NCBI RefSeq assembly: GCF_017875315.1
Contig: NZ_JAGGMM010000003.1
Span: 248,001 to 312,000 of the forward strand
Length of the DNA stretch: 64,000 nucleotides
DNA from: Methanomicrobium sp. W14
GTDB lineage: Archaea > Halobacteriota > Methanomicrobia > Methanomicrobiales > Methanomicrobiaceae
Direction: 5' to 3'
Part shown: positions 1 through 9,072 of the stretch, piece by piece
Layout: each line of letters opens with the position of its first letter
How positions within the stretch are numbered: position 1 is the first letter of the stretch
Notes under the pieces: generated by a model
The model's input: only the letters and a program-made list of their open reading frames with translations
What the model was told of the DNA's origin: nothing
Database searches by the model: none
Made by a program: the position numbers and the translations under genes

Positions 1-190
1 ACAGGGCATTAAGAGAAGACATTATACCGTAAACCCCGACGCCTGCATAGGCTGCAGGGCGTGCGTAAGGTTCGGATGCCCGGCAATAGAGTTCAGGGAC
101 GAAAAGTCGTCGATAAACGAGCTGTGTTCCGGGTGCGGTGTATGCTCCGACATCTGCCCGAAAGGGGCGATAATCCCGGAGGGAAACTAG
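1..190 (+). CDS. iorA: Indolepyruvate:ferredoxin oxidoreductase alpha subunit, C-terminal end (partial)
   Basis: The window opens inside a gene that ends with TAG at 188-190. The 62 residues visible carry two 4Fe-4S motifs: C-x2-C-x2-C-x4-C-P (CIGCRACVRFGCP) and C-x2-C-x2-C-x3-C-P (CSGCGVCSDICP). A double-cluster ferredoxin tail directly followed by an IorB-like gene, with no gap, is the classical arrangement of the archaeal IorA subunit, which oxidatively decarboxylates aryl pyruvates from aromatic amino-acid breakdown and passes electrons to ferredoxin. The thiamine-diphosphate part lies outside the window, so the assignment rests on this tail and on the neighbour. Confidence 0.85.
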   Translation, partial: QGIKRRHYTVNPDACIGCRACVRFGCPAIEFRDEKSSINELCSGCGVCSDICPKGAIIPEGN

Positions 191-778
191 ATGACTGAAA
201 GCTTTGACCTTCTCATCGTCGGAGTAGGAGGACAGGGAACAATCCTTGCGTCAAACATCATAGGAGAGGCATGCATTCTCGAAAAGAGAAGCGTAAGGTC
301 GGCGGAGACTCACGGGATGGCCCAGAGAGGGGGATCGGTCGAGACGCACATAAGAATCGACGGAATCTATGGTCCTCTCATATCTCCGGGAGGAGCTGAC
401 CTCATCATATCGTTTGACCTCCTGGAAGCACTGAGATACCGTCATTTCCTCAAAGAAGGAGGTATTATTGTCTCCGCATCAGGAATTGTGGTCCCGGTAT
501 CAGCATTCCAGAACAACCTTGAGATACCCTCTGAAGAGTGGATTTTAAGCCGGCTTGAGGACGTAAACCTGATTAAAGTCGATGCAGAGAAAGCTGCCCG
601 TGAAGCCGGAAGCATACTCTCGCAGAACGTTGTTATGCTCGGTGCGGCCTCCCATTACCTCCCGCTTAAAAAGGAGACGCTTCTTGAGGCGGTAAAGATG
701 CTCGTCCCGAAAAAGACCGTTGAAGTCAACGAGAAAGCATTTATTCTCGGTTTTGAACGTTCAGAACAGACTAAATAA
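191..778 (+). CDS. iorB: Indolepyruvate:ferredoxin oxidoreductase beta subunit
   Basis: A 195-residue protein whose ATG follows the iorA stop codon without any gap, so the two are translationally coupled. It has the 2-oxoacid oxidoreductase gamma-type domain: the N-terminal glycine-rich strand LLIVGVGGQGTILASNIIGE (residues 7-26) and the SAETHGMAQRGGSVETHIRI segment (about 37-56) are family hallmarks. Together with IorA it converts indolepyruvate and other aryl pyruvates to aryl-acetyl-CoA with reduced ferredoxin, or runs in reverse for aromatic amino-acid synthesis in methanogens. Length is typical of the family. The 199 nt that follow before the next gene hold AT-rich DNA with no gene that I can recognise. 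Confidence 0.93.
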   Translation: MTESFDLLIVGVGGQGTILASNIIGEACILEKRSVRSAETHGMAQRGGSVETHIRIDGIYGPLISPGGADLIISFDLLEALRYRHFLKEGGIIVSASGIVVPVSAFQNNLEIPSEEWILSRLEDVNLIKVDAEKAAREAGSILSQNVVMLGAASHYLPLKKETLLEAVKMLVPKKTVEVNEKAFILGFERSEQTK

Positions 779-977
779 CTATTATTTTTCAGGCTGCGGA
801 AATTATAATCACATGTATTAATTCAGGTGGTTACAGGGTTTTCGGCCTGACAGCCGTGCAGAATAAAGATATATAGAATCAAATCTCCATAATCCCTTAT
901 AGATTACAAAAATATTTTTCATAAAGAACCGTTTTCAGAAATATTATTCTGAAAAACGTGCATAACGAACAGTTTAA

Positions 978-1214
978 ATGAAGATGCCCAGAAATACTCA
1001 TAAAGCAAAAATGACGGAAAAAATGGTATATGGCGGCGCTATTCTTTCGGCAGGGAGCATAATCGTCGCAGGAATTGCCCTTATATTAATTATCATTTCA
1101 GTAAACGCCGGAGAAGAATTAGGCGGCATCATATACGTCCTGCCTGTAGCAGCAGTGTTCATCGTTGCAGGAATTGCCGCAATTCTCTACGGCTCAAGAG
1201 AAGAAGAAATATAA
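978..1214 (+). CDS. Small protein with two predicted membrane helices, function unknown
   Basis: A 78-residue protein with a basic N-terminus (about 15 residues, rich in Lys) and two hydrophobic stretches, roughly residues 18-43 and 50-70, separated by a short loop containing GEELGG. It ends in a charged REEEI tail. I do not recognise a family. There is no clear ribosome-binding site before the ATG, and a second in-frame ATG (residue 3) could also be used. It stands between iorB and a nitrilase gene, 29 nt upstream of the latter, so the two may be co-transcribed. An integral membrane protein is likely, but no job can be read from sequence. Confidence 0.6.
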   Translation: MKMPRNTHKAKMTEKMVYGGAILSAGSIIVAGIALILIIISVNAGEELGGIIYVLPVAAVFIVAGIAAILYGSREEEI

Positions 1215-1243
1215 TACTTAAAAATACACTTCTTTTTTAGGAA

Positions 1244-2056
1244 ATGGCATCTGTAAGGATATGTTTTGCACAGGCAGGTCCCGCGTGGGAAAATCCCCGT
1301 AAAAGCATGGACAAAGCCGGTATTTATGCAAAAGAGGCATCAGAAAAAGCCGCCGGCATAATAATATTTCCCGAGCAGTATGCAACAGGCTGGGACCCGG
1401 AATCAAACGAAAACATGTCCGGCCCGGATGGCTTCATCCCCCGGACTTTCAGAAAAATTGCAGAGGAGAATAATATTGCTGTCCTCGGCTCTTTCAGGGA
1501 AATAACGGAAGAAAACACTTACGGCCCGGCAAAACCGAAAAACACCTCGGTCTTCTATGACGAAAACGGGAGGCTTCTGGCAAAGTACTCAAAAATTCAT
1601 CTTTTTTCACCCGGAAACGAGGACAGGTTCTTTCTTTCCGGGGACATGCCCGCCGTTTTTGATTATAAGGGAATAAGGTTCGGGCTTTCGGTATGCTATG
1701 ACCTGAGATTTTCAGACCTCTATTCATACTACTGCAAAAAAGGGTGCGAGTGCATTTTCGTCCAGGCAGCCTGGCCGAAAAAAAGAATGAAGCACTGGAG
1801 ACTATTCATTCATTCACGAGCAGTCGAAAACCAGTACTTTGTCGCAGGAGTAAATACGACCGGAAACACTTCCGTCGACGAATATCCGGGAGGCTCCCTT
1901 CTCGTGTCACCTTCAGGTGAAGACATCCTTGAGGCTGGAGAAAACGAAGACTTATATTATGCTGAAATCGACCCTTACGTTGTGAAAGAGACCAGAAAAA
2001 AATTCTGTTCACTTTCGGACCGCAGGGACGACTTATACATAAAATGGGGAAGATAG
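1244..2056 (+). CDS. Carbon-nitrogen hydrolase (nitrilase superfamily)
   Basis: A 270-residue protein with the complete nitrilase-superfamily triad in the expected order: Glu44 (IFPEQ), Lys117 (YSKIHLF) and Cys151 (SVCYDLRF). The family hydrolyses amides or nitriles through a thioester on the cysteine. The CYDLRFSDLY context and the overall length match the omega-amidase/carbamoylase-like branches, which act on small omega-amides such as 2-oxoglutaramate, but the substrate cannot be fixed from sequence. A further glutamate typical of the family may be Glu126 in PGNEDRF. No signal peptide is present, so it should be cytoplasmic. It is followed 17 nt later by the DUF457 membrane protein. Confidence 0.87.
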   Translation: MASVRICFAQAGPAWENPRKSMDKAGIYAKEASEKAAGIIIFPEQYATGWDPESNENMSGPDGFIPRTFRKIAEENNIAVLGSFREITEENTYGPAKPKNTSVFYDENGRLLAKYSKIHLFSPGNEDRFFLSGDMPAVFDYKGIRFGLSVCYDLRFSDLYSYYCKKGCECIFVQAAWPKKRMKHWRLFIHSRAVENQYFVAGVNTTGNTSVDEYPGGSLLVSPSGEDILEAGENEDLYYAEIDPYVVKETRKKFCSLSDRRDDLYIKWGR

Positions 2057-2073
2057 AAGTATTTTAGAGAAAT

Positions 2074-2808
2074 ATGAGAGGAGAGCAGCATGTTTTTTTC
2101 AGTCTCCTTTCGGCTGCGGTATTCTTCCCGCTGATTTACGGCAGAGTTGAGGACATACTTTTAATTCCGGCGGTTTTCGGGATATTCATAGGCTCTCTTG
2201 CACCCGATGCCGACGCGGCCGACTCCGCCATAATGCACGGGCTTATGGGAGGACGCGGCGGTGCAAGAAAGCTGAGACGTCACACGGTTCTCATACTGCC
2301 GGTATTCGGCTACATCATAAGATACTTCATATACTACCCCGTGTCCCTTCTGGTATACATCTTCACGTTAGGGCGCATCAGGCCGAAACACAGGGGGCTT
2401 TTGCATTCCATGTTAGGCATTGCGGCAGCTTCGGTGCTTTTATGGGTTTACATATGCATAGCATCAAAACTGATTACCAATGATTTTATGACGGTCTCAA
2501 TTCCTGCGGGGGTATTCTGCGCAGGTGTCCTTTCAGGCTCCTTTCTTCACCTCCTCGAAGATTCGTGTACACATGAAGGCGTTTTCTGGCTTTTTCCTTT
2601 AAGCTGCACGAAGGTGTCGGGGACAGTTGCCCCCGGAAGCAGAAGGTACTGGTTAATCGCACTTGTCATCGGGGTCACAGCCGTTATGGCGCTTTTTTTT
2701 GCCCTCGACAGGAGCATAAAAAACACTACTGAGATCATTCTTCCTTTCGTACTCTTTGTCTTCGAATGGTCGGCCGTATTTTTAATCTCAGGCGTGCACA
2801 GGGGCTGA
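2074..2808 (+). CDS. Membrane-bound metal-dependent hydrolase, DUF457 (YdjM-like) family
   Basis: A 244-residue protein with about five to six hydrophobic segments and conserved polar residues of the DUF457/YdjM family: His6 (EQHVFFS), the PDADAADS motif near residues 44-51, HRGLLHS near 108-114, and EDSCTHEGVFW near 166-176. In this family the His/Asp set is thought to bind a metal at the membrane face, but the reaction is not established. Many members are annotated as LexA-regulated or metal-dependent hydrolases. It sits 17 nt behind the nitrilase and may share its transcript. The family call is firm; the enzymatic role is open. Confidence 0.75.
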   Translation: MRGEQHVFFSLLSAAVFFPLIYGRVEDILLIPAVFGIFIGSLAPDADAADSAIMHGLMGGRGGARKLRRHTVLILPVFGYIIRYFIYYPVSLLVYIFTLGRIRPKHRGLLHSMLGIAAASVLLWVYICIASKLITNDFMTVSIPAGVFCAGVLSGSFLHLLEDSCTHEGVFWLFPLSCTKVSGTVAPGSRRYWLIALVIGVTAVMALFFALDRSIKNTTEIILPFVLFVFEWSAVFLISGVHRG

Positions 2809-2861
2809 CCGGTACCTCCATCCACTACCTATAACTCCTCTGCGGACAGAAACTCATAATC

Positions 2862-4064
2862 ATGTTTCGTCTAGTCTGTGTAAACTGCGGCGCAGAATAC
2901 GACCAGAATGAGATAATATACAGGTGTAAACACTGCAATCATCTCCTTAAAGTTGAATATGACCTTGATACGCTGAATATCTCGCGTGAAGAGTGGAACA
3001 AAAGACCTCTCCGCCTCTGGAGATACAAAGAGCTTCTCCCGGTAAAAGGGGAGCCTGTAACCCTGCAGGAAGGCGGAACACAGATGTACCACCTGAAAAA
3101 GATAGGCGAGGAACTCGGGCTTAAAAACCTGTACGCAAAACACGAAGGCATGAACCCTTCAGGGTCATTCAAGGACAGGGGAATGACTGTAGGCGTTTCA
3201 ATGGCGCTTCAGCTAGGAATGAAGACCGTTGCATGCGCAAGCACAGGCAACACCTCGGCAAGTCTTGCGGTATATGCTGCAAAGGCAGGAATCCCTGCGG
3301 TTGTCCTTCTCCCGGCAGGGAAGGTTGCACTTGGAAAGATTGCCCAGGCCCTTATGCACGGAGCAAGGGTTATTGCAATACGCGGAAATTTCGACAGGGC
3401 GCTTGAGATGGTAAACGACCTCTGTATAAAAGAGGGGCTTTATCTTTTAAACTCGGTCAACCCTTACCGCCTTGAAGGCCAGAAAACCATAGGCTTTGAG
3501 GCAGTCGACCAGCTTGGGTGCGTCCCCGACAGGTTTGTTCTTCCGGTAGGAAACGCCGGAAACATATCAGCCGTATACAAAGGCCTTCTTGAATACCAGG
3601 ACCTCGGGTTCATCGATTCTCTTCCGAAGATGACAGGTGTCCAGGCAGAAGGGGCAAGTCCTGTAGTAAATGCAATCGAAAAGAATCTTGATGTTCTTGT
3701 CCCTGAAAAGAACCCTGAAACCGTAGCGACAGCCATAAGAATAGGTGCACCTGTCAACGCCGAAAAGGCTCTTGCAGCAATAAGAAACACTGGCGGCTGT
3801 GCACTCTCCGTAACCGACGACGAAATTCTTTCCATGCAGAAAGACCTTGCAAGAAAAGAGGGGATAGGTGTAGAGCCTGCCTCGGCCGCGTCTGTTGCAG
3901 GAATCAAAAAGATGGCCGAAGAAGGCCTTCTGGACAGTGACGAGAAAATTGTATGTGTGGTTACAGGACACCTCTTAAAAGACCCTGAAACGGTGATCAA
4001 ACAATGCGACCCGCCGACAGAGATAGATGCAGATTTAGAGTCACTTCTTTCTGTGCTGCACTGA
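2862..4064 (+). CDS. thrC: Threonine synthase
   Basis: A 400-residue fold-type II PLP enzyme converting O-phosphohomoserine to threonine. It opens with a rubredoxin-like zinc ribbon (Cys6, Cys9, Cys22, Cys25), common in archaeal threonine synthases. The PLP lysine is Lys104 in PSGSFKDRG. The phosphate-binding loop is visible as PVGNAGNISAVY, and the C-terminus has the CVVTGHLLKDP segment seen in the family. The product links to the nearby methionine genes (12265-15083), since both pathways branch from homoserine. The next gene starts inside its 3' end. Confidence 0.95.
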   Translation: MFRLVCVNCGAEYDQNEIIYRCKHCNHLLKVEYDLDTLNISREEWNKRPLRLWRYKELLPVKGEPVTLQEGGTQMYHLKKIGEELGLKNLYAKHEGMNPSGSFKDRGMTVGVSMALQLGMKTVACASTGNTSASLAVYAAKAGIPAVVLLPAGKVALGKIAQALMHGARVIAIRGNFDRALEMVNDLCIKEGLYLLNSVNPYRLEGQKTIGFEAVDQLGCVPDRFVLPVGNAGNISAVYKGLLEYQDLGFIDSLPKMTGVQAEGASPVVNAIEKNLDVLVPEKNPETVATAIRIGAPVNAEKALAAIRNTGGCALSVTDDEILSMQKDLARKEGIGVEPASAASVAGIKKMAEEGLLDSDEKIVCVVTGHLLKDPETVIKQCDPPTEIDADLESLLSVLH

Positions 4065-4624
4065 TAATACTATCATCCCTCGTTTTTTGCGTATCAGGGC
4101 TTAATGCATCGTATTATGTCTATGAAAACGCATCTTCATACCACGCGTCGGTTGATATCCAAAATCTTGACGGTTTTGAATTTCTTCAGCCCGGAATTCT
4201 AGGCGAAAAAGTTCCGCTTGAGGTCTCAAACGTCTCACTTGCATATGAAAACGGGACAAACGCCACATTTGAGGACAAGGGCAGAAGCATCACCTTTGAG
4301 AAGGGCAACTATACCGCAGGCTATGACGCAGAGCTTAAAAACAAAGACTTTCAGGTACTCTTCGACAATTTCTATAACGTAACGCTGTACCTTCCGAAAG
4401 GCTATGACGTCAGAAACCCGCTTCTGGGAACGGTAAGCACAGGCGGGTCTGCAACGGAAAACAACGGCACAGTGCAGATAGACTGGACAAGGAAATCCTA
4501 CGCGGAAGCAAGGTTTTACGATGCCTTTCAAGTCGAGATTCTGACAATTTTCGGGACTTTCTGGATTGCACTTGTGGCAGTCTTTCTTGTACCATACATA
4601 CTATCAAGGAGAAAGAGTCAGTAA
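4004..4624 (+). CDS. DUF5803-type exported membrane-anchored protein
   Basis: A 206-residue protein with an N-terminal hydrophobic signal segment (about residues 14-32), an extracytoplasmic region of about 140 residues rich in Asn-x-Thr/Ser sites, and a C-terminal membrane helix (about 180-199) followed by the basic tail SRRKSQ. This layout fits the archaeal DUF5803 family, whose function is unknown. The only usable start in frame is ATG at 4004, so the gene overlaps the end of thrC by 61 nt. Potential N-glycosylation sites suggest a surface location. The overlap implies expression coupled to thrC but not a shared function. Confidence 0.65.
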   Translation: MRPADRDRCRFRVTSFCAALIILSSLVFCVSGLNASYYVYENASSYHASVDIQNLDGFEFLQPGILGEKVPLEVSNVSLAYENGTNATFEDKGRSITFEKGNYTAGYDAELKNKDFQVLFDNFYNVTLYLPKGYDVRNPLLGTVSTGGSATENNGTVQIDWTRKSYAEARFYDAFQVEILTIFGTFWIALVAVFLVPYILSRRKSQ

Positions 4625-4651
4625 ATCAAAAAACAAAAAATGATTATTTTT

Positions 4652-5131
4652 TTATTGCCCGAACTGTTCATCCAGGCTGTTTTCAATTTTATCCAGGGCA
4701 TCCGCAATACGCGAAGACAATTCCTTGCCCCTGCTGTCATCAACGTATACCAGGTACTGGCCGACAACTATCGGAACGCCAGGGTTTTTCAGCTTTCCTA
4801 TAACCCTCGAATTGAATGACAATATAGCCGCATCCCTTGAAGCCGAGCTGTTGAAAGCCTGCGTATATACAACAAGTCTTTCATCCGGATCAGTGCAGTT
4901 TCCCGAGAACGTGTAAGTCTTACCGCCTTCTGCTCCCGGAATGTCCCATACAGAATCATTGACGCTGCATATTGAAAGTCCGGCAAGTTCCGCAGCCTCA
5001 ACTACAGGGTCATTTTCCATTTCACTGTAAGGAGACGACCCGTGCATAAACACGGCAATACTCACAGGTATAATCATTATCGCGATTACAAGCACAATAC
5101 ACCCCAGAATAAACTCCTGCTTTTCATTCAT
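4652..5131 (-). CDS. Membrane-anchored extracytoplasmic protein of unknown function, last gene of the decarboxylase operon
   Basis: A 159-residue protein with one strong N-terminal membrane helix (about residues 9-30) and a soluble domain facing outward. It has cysteines at about 55 and 79 that could pair, and Asn-x-Ser/Thr sites. The soluble part (FNSRVIGKLKNPGVPIVVGQYLVYVDDSRG) alternates strands and helices, but I recognise no family. It begins 4 nt after the antiporter stop, so it is almost surely on the same transcript as the decarboxylase and antiporter genes. A role at the envelope during amino-acid antiport or acid stress is conceivable from position only. Confidence 0.6.
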   Translation of the reverse strand: MNEKQEFILGCIVLVIAIMIIPVSIAVFMHGSSPYSEMENDPVVEAAELAGLSICSVNDSVWDIPGAEGGKTYTFSGNCTDPDERLVVYTQAFNSSASRDAAILSFNSRVIGKLKNPGVPIVVGQYLVYVDDSRGKELSSRIADALDKIENSLDEQFGQ

Positions 5132-5135
5132 TTCT

Positions 5136-6569
5136 TCACACCTCCTCCTTTTTTACACCCTTTTTCCACCACGGTTTTTTCAGCTTCAGGAAAATCACCG
5201 GCGGGACTGCCAGGACAAACGTCCCGAGAAGGACTGATGCGATATAGCCGAAAGTGTTCGAGTAATAGTTAGGCGGCATAAGTCCTACCAGAAACGAAAA
5301 CGACACTCCTACAAGACCGAGACCTCCCACAAGCCATACTCCAACCTTTCCGCCGGGTATTTTAAAAGCACGGGGCTTGTCGGGCTGGCTGTAGCGCAGT
5401 TTTATAAGAGCTGCAAAAACGAGGAAATATACTATGCACAAAAGCTCGACAGTCATAGCGGAAAGAATCCAGTATGCCTGGTTTACGGATGGCAGGAACA
5501 CGTAGAGAAGTGAGATTGCAGAGCCTATAAGGGCCTGGGTGACAAGTACGGCAACAGGGGCCCCGTATTTGTTCGTCCTGTCAAACATCGGAGGCATGTT
5601 TCCCTCCTCTGCAACAACACCAAGGCCCTTTGCAGGACCTATAAGCCATGCTGCAAGGGATACAACACCCCCGATTGCTATTAAAATGCCCATCGGACCG
5701 ACAAGGCCGGAAAGACCTGACGAGTCGAAGAAGTACTGTATAGCCTGCATGACACCCGATGCAAGGTTGAGCTTTTCAGCAGGTATCACAAAAGCGATTG
5801 CAAGGGTTGCGGCAACGCTGCAGAGAAATATTATTACTGCCGATATGCCGATTGCCCTTGGAAAATCCTCCTGTGGGTTTCTGACCTCAAGGGCGTGAAA
5901 GCCCGCCATCTCCATTCCGGCGAACAGAAGAATCACCGTCGAGAAGAAAGGCAGGGTCCCGAGGTTTATCTCCGGGACCAACACTGAAAAGGAAAACTGC
6001 GGCAGTACAATTGCTTTGCCCGACAAAAACCACCATAAACCGAGAAGAGTTATCAGAACGGCCGGGATGATGCTTCCGACGATGACACCGAAATTGCTCA
6101 TTTTTGCTGAAGCGTCCTCACCAAAATAGGCGACCGCCGTAGTCCCCCAGAATGCAATCATCATCACGGTAAACATATAGTAAGGGCTCTGCGAAAGCTC
6201 AGGCGTAAGCCCGAAGGCAAGGGTTGCAGCAATAAATGAGAGGACTGTCGGAAACCACACAAGATTGTTCGACCACTCGCAGAAAAGAGCGATAAAACCG
6301 TCCTTTTCACCGAAAGCCTGCTTCACCCACGCATAGACACCCCCGCCTTCCGGCCATCCCGTGGCAAGTTCGGCCCCGGCGAGGGAAATAGGGATTAAAA
6401 AAAAGATAGTCCCTATTATGTACCAGCCTATGCACGACCACCCATAAATTGCCATTGACGGAAAATTTCTTATGCTCAAAACCGCGGCAACGTTTATCAT
6501 TGCCAGGGTAAATACTCCCAGATACTTTTTTTTGCCTGAAAAAACACTTTTCGGCTCATTTTCAGCCAT
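5136..6569 (-). CDS. APC-family amino acid antiporter (GadC/AdiC-like)
   Basis: A 477-residue protein with about 12 predicted membrane helices of the amino acid-polyamine-organocation superfamily. Its features fit the glutamate:GABA antiporter (GadC) branch: the helix 1 region FTLAMINVAAVLSIRNFPSMAIYG, the EGGGVYAWVKQAFG loop, FAGMEMAGFHALEVRNPQEDFPRA and WLIGPAKGLGVVAEEG. It starts 4 nt after the upstream decarboxylase stop codon. In bacteria such antiporters import an amino acid and export its decarboxylated amine, so each cycle removes a cytosolic proton. Here the partner is an AdiA-type decarboxylase, so arginine/agmatine (or lysine/cadaverine) is the likely pair, although the sequence itself looks more GadC-like than AdiC-like. 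Confidence 0.82.
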   Translation of the reverse strand: MAENEPKSVFSGKKKYLGVFTLAMINVAAVLSIRNFPSMAIYGWSCIGWYIIGTIFFLIPISLAGAELATGWPEGGGVYAWVKQAFGEKDGFIALFCEWSNNLVWFPTVLSFIAATLAFGLTPELSQSPYYMFTVMMIAFWGTTAVAYFGEDASAKMSNFGVIVGSIIPAVLITLLGLWWFLSGKAIVLPQFSFSVLVPEINLGTLPFFSTVILLFAGMEMAGFHALEVRNPQEDFPRAIGISAVIIFLCSVAATLAIAFVIPAEKLNLASGVMQAIQYFFDSSGLSGLVGPMGILIAIGGVVSLAAWLIGPAKGLGVVAEEGNMPPMFDRTNKYGAPVAVLVTQALIGSAISLLYVFLPSVNQAYWILSAMTVELLCIVYFLVFAALIKLRYSQPDKPRAFKIPGGKVGVWLVGGLGLVGVSFSFLVGLMPPNYYSNTFGYIASVLLGTFVLAVPPVIFLKLKKPWWKKGVKKEEV

Positions 6570-6573
6570 GATA

Positions 6574-8862
6574 TCACTCCTTTGTGCAGTAGATCATGTA
6601 CTCCCCGTTTATGTTTTCGACACCGTGTATGTCATGCGAAAATCCCGGGAACTTTTTGTCAAACTCCTGCAGTGCAATAAGATAACTTAAAACAGGGCCA
6701 TTGGATTTTCCGGCAGCCTCACCGGGCGCAAGAACTGGTATTCCGGGGGGGTAAGGGAAAACGCCTGTTGCAACTATCCTGTCCTGCATCTTTGATACAG
6801 GCACCTGCTCGACGTCCCCTTTTACAAGTTTTTTGTAAGTGTCGGCGTAAGTTGCAACCTGCTCGGGAAGCTTTTCGTAGGCTTTTTCAAGAAGTTCTCC
6901 CTGCTTTGTGCTTCTCATATAGTCATGCATCTCCTTTACGAGTTCCGTTAAGGTCATACCTCCGTATCTTTCAGGATAAGTTTTTGAAAGAACCGGGAAG
7001 ACCTCTTCAAGAGGCGACCCTTCGTCGTAGTGCTTCTTGAACTCGAAGAGTTCGGTAACAAGAGTTCCCCATTTTCCTTTGGTTATCCCCATCGAGAAGA
7101 GAAACAGGATATTGTAGTCACCCGATTTTTCTATGACGATACCCCTCTTGTCAAGGAACCTGACTACAATAGCCGCAGGAATTCCCCATTCGGCAAGTGA
7201 ACCGTCATCGTTTACACCCGGCATAAGGACTGTCACCTTAATCGGGTCAAGCATGCAGTAGTCGTCGGGAAGACCTTTGAACCCGTGCCACGAATCGCCC
7301 GGGTGAAGCACCCAGCAGGACGGATTTTTGCCCAGGAGGTCCAGGGAAGCGTCGCAGAACTCAATCTGCTTTCCGGTGTTCATGTCGGTAACATGGTCAG
7401 GCTGCCACATGCCGAACCACCAGTCCTTTCCGGTTCCTACCTCCCTCTTTATCCTCGCCATCATCCTTCGAAACCTTATCGCATCCTCAATAGGCTCCTG
7501 GGTCAGCATCCTGCCCGATGCTCCGTCCATCATCTTCGATGATACGTCACAGGACGCAATTATCGTATAAAGCGGGGATGTCGACGAGTTCATCATGAAT
7601 GCCTCGTTGAACCTCGAGTGCTCAACAGGAACCCTGCCGTTTCTGACATGGACCATGGAAGCCTGGGAAAGTGCTGCAAGAAGTTTGTGCGTAGACTGCG
7701 TGGCAAAGACAGTCGGACCTTCGGGGTCCTTTGCACCGTCCCTCATTGCAAAGCGGTCACGGTAAAGCGGGTTAAACCTTGCGTAGCCGTACCATGCCTC
7801 GTCAAAGTGGATGCTGTCAACACTTTTTCCAAGCTCTTTTTCTACCCATACCGCCTGATAGCAGAGGCCGTCATACGTGGAATTCGTTATAATCGCATGA
7901 ACGGGTTTTTTGTCCTTGCAATCTTTTGCAAGCGGCGATTTCTCTATTTTTTTCTTTATTGTGGCAGGAGAGAACTCTTCAGGGCTAATCGGGCCGATTA
8001 TTCCGTACCTGTTCCTTGTCGGTATCATATAGACAGGGACAGCGTGCGTCATCGTTATGGAGTGTTCAGCCGATTTGTGGCAGTTTCTGTCGACAAGGAC
8101 TATGTCCCCCTCGGTGACACGGCCGAAGAATACAATCTTGTTCGACGTCGATGTCCCGTTTGTGACAAAATACGTCCTGTCAGCTCCAAACACCTTTGCG
8201 GCATACTTTTCAGCCTCTCCGACAGGACCCGAGTGGTCAAGAAGCGACCCCAGCTCTCCTACGGATATGGAGAGGTCTGACCTGAACAGCTGCTCGCCGA
8301 AAAAGTTGAAAAACGCTCTTCCAGCAGGAGATTTTCTGAATGCGGTTCCTCCTGCGTGCCCGGGCGTATGCCATGAATATTCAAAGTCATGCGAGAACCT
8401 TACGAGTTCACCGAAAAAAGGCGGCAGAAGCCCGCTGCGATACCTCCTTGCAGCGGCGGTTATTCTTCCGGCAAGAAACTCCGCCGTATCGTCCATAACC
8501 CATACGAACTCGTTTACTTCGCGGATTATATCAATTGTAAGGGTAGTAGGAGGGTCACGTGTAGGCTCTCCAATCATAAAGAGAGGAATATCCTCGTTTC
8601 TTTCCCTTATTGCAGAGATCATTTCACCGGCCACGTTCCTGTTATCATCCCCTTCACCGAGGTTCCAGTTTATAAGTATACAGTCTGCCCCGGGAAGGTT
8701 TGAAAGGGCGGCTTTTGCATCTTCATATGACACGAATTTCGTTACAAGTATTCCGTAACCTGAAAGGTCGTCAATTATGCGGTTTATCGCATTGCCTTCA
8801 GGAGTGTTTGAATTAACGGAACCATCAACTACAGCAACCTGTAGAACTTCTTCAGGATTCAT
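6574..8862 (-). CDS. adiA: Biodegradative arginine/lysine/ornithine decarboxylase, AdiA type
   Basis: A 762-residue group-III PLP decarboxylase. It has the N-terminal response-regulator-like wing domain (residues 1-130), the PLP core with Lys393 in STHKLLAALSQAS and HFDEAWYGYARFNP (about 352-365), and a C-terminal domain ending GVENINGEYMIYCTKE. Segments such as PTRNRYGIIGPISPEE, MLDPIKVTVLMPG and FPYPPGIPVLAPGE resemble E. coli AdiA as I remember it more than LdcI or SpeC. The start ATG is preceded by AGGGGG at a good distance. It is first in an operon with an antiporter and a membrane protein. Substrate preference (Arg over Lys) is an inference from overall similarity. Confidence 0.85.
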   Translation of the reverse strand: MNPEEVLQVAVVDGSVNSNTPEGNAINRIIDDLSGYGILVTKFVSYEDAKAALSNLPGADCILINWNLGEGDDNRNVAGEMISAIRERNEDIPLFMIGEPTRDPPTTLTIDIIREVNEFVWVMDDTAEFLAGRITAAARRYRSGLLPPFFGELVRFSHDFEYSWHTPGHAGGTAFRKSPAGRAFFNFFGEQLFRSDLSISVGELGSLLDHSGPVGEAEKYAAKVFGADRTYFVTNGTSTSNKIVFFGRVTEGDIVLVDRNCHKSAEHSITMTHAVPVYMIPTRNRYGIIGPISPEEFSPATIKKKIEKSPLAKDCKDKKPVHAIITNSTYDGLCYQAVWVEKELGKSVDSIHFDEAWYGYARFNPLYRDRFAMRDGAKDPEGPTVFATQSTHKLLAALSQASMVHVRNGRVPVEHSRFNEAFMMNSSTSPLYTIIASCDVSSKMMDGASGRMLTQEPIEDAIRFRRMMARIKREVGTGKDWWFGMWQPDHVTDMNTGKQIEFCDASLDLLGKNPSCWVLHPGDSWHGFKGLPDDYCMLDPIKVTVLMPGVNDDGSLAEWGIPAAIVVRFLDKRGIVIEKSGDYNILFLFSMGITKGKWGTLVTELFEFKKHYDEGSPLEEVFPVLSKTYPERYGGMTLTELVKEMHDYMRSTKQGELLEKAYEKLPEQVATYADTYKKLVKGDVEQVPVSKMQDRIVATGVFPYPPGIPVLAPGEAAGKSNGPVLSYLIALQEFDKKFPGFSHDIHGVENINGEYMIYCTKE

Positions 8863-8954
8863 AATATACCCCCTTTATCTTCACCAGATGTCAGGGTACG
8901 GCATAAATTTCTTTTTTAGCGGACAACTGGTTAAAATGATTACCTGCTCCAATA

Positions 8955-8968
8955 TTATTTATATATAT
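8955..8968 (-). promoter_or_regulatory. Likely TATA box of the adiA operon
   Basis: On the minus strand the sequence ATATATATAAATAA lies about 93-106 nt upstream of the adiA start codon. An archaeal start about 25 nt downstream would leave a leader of roughly 70 nt. It is the best TATA-like sequence in the 210-nt intergenic region. No repeat or operator is evident next to it. Confidence 0.5.
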
Positions 8969-9072
8969 CGCGAATTAAACGCCTAAAATGATTTTTAAAA
9001 GATTTATCAGCATAAAAATGGCAATATATGAAGATAAGAACCTGTATATTTTCCTGTCAGACAGTTAAACTA

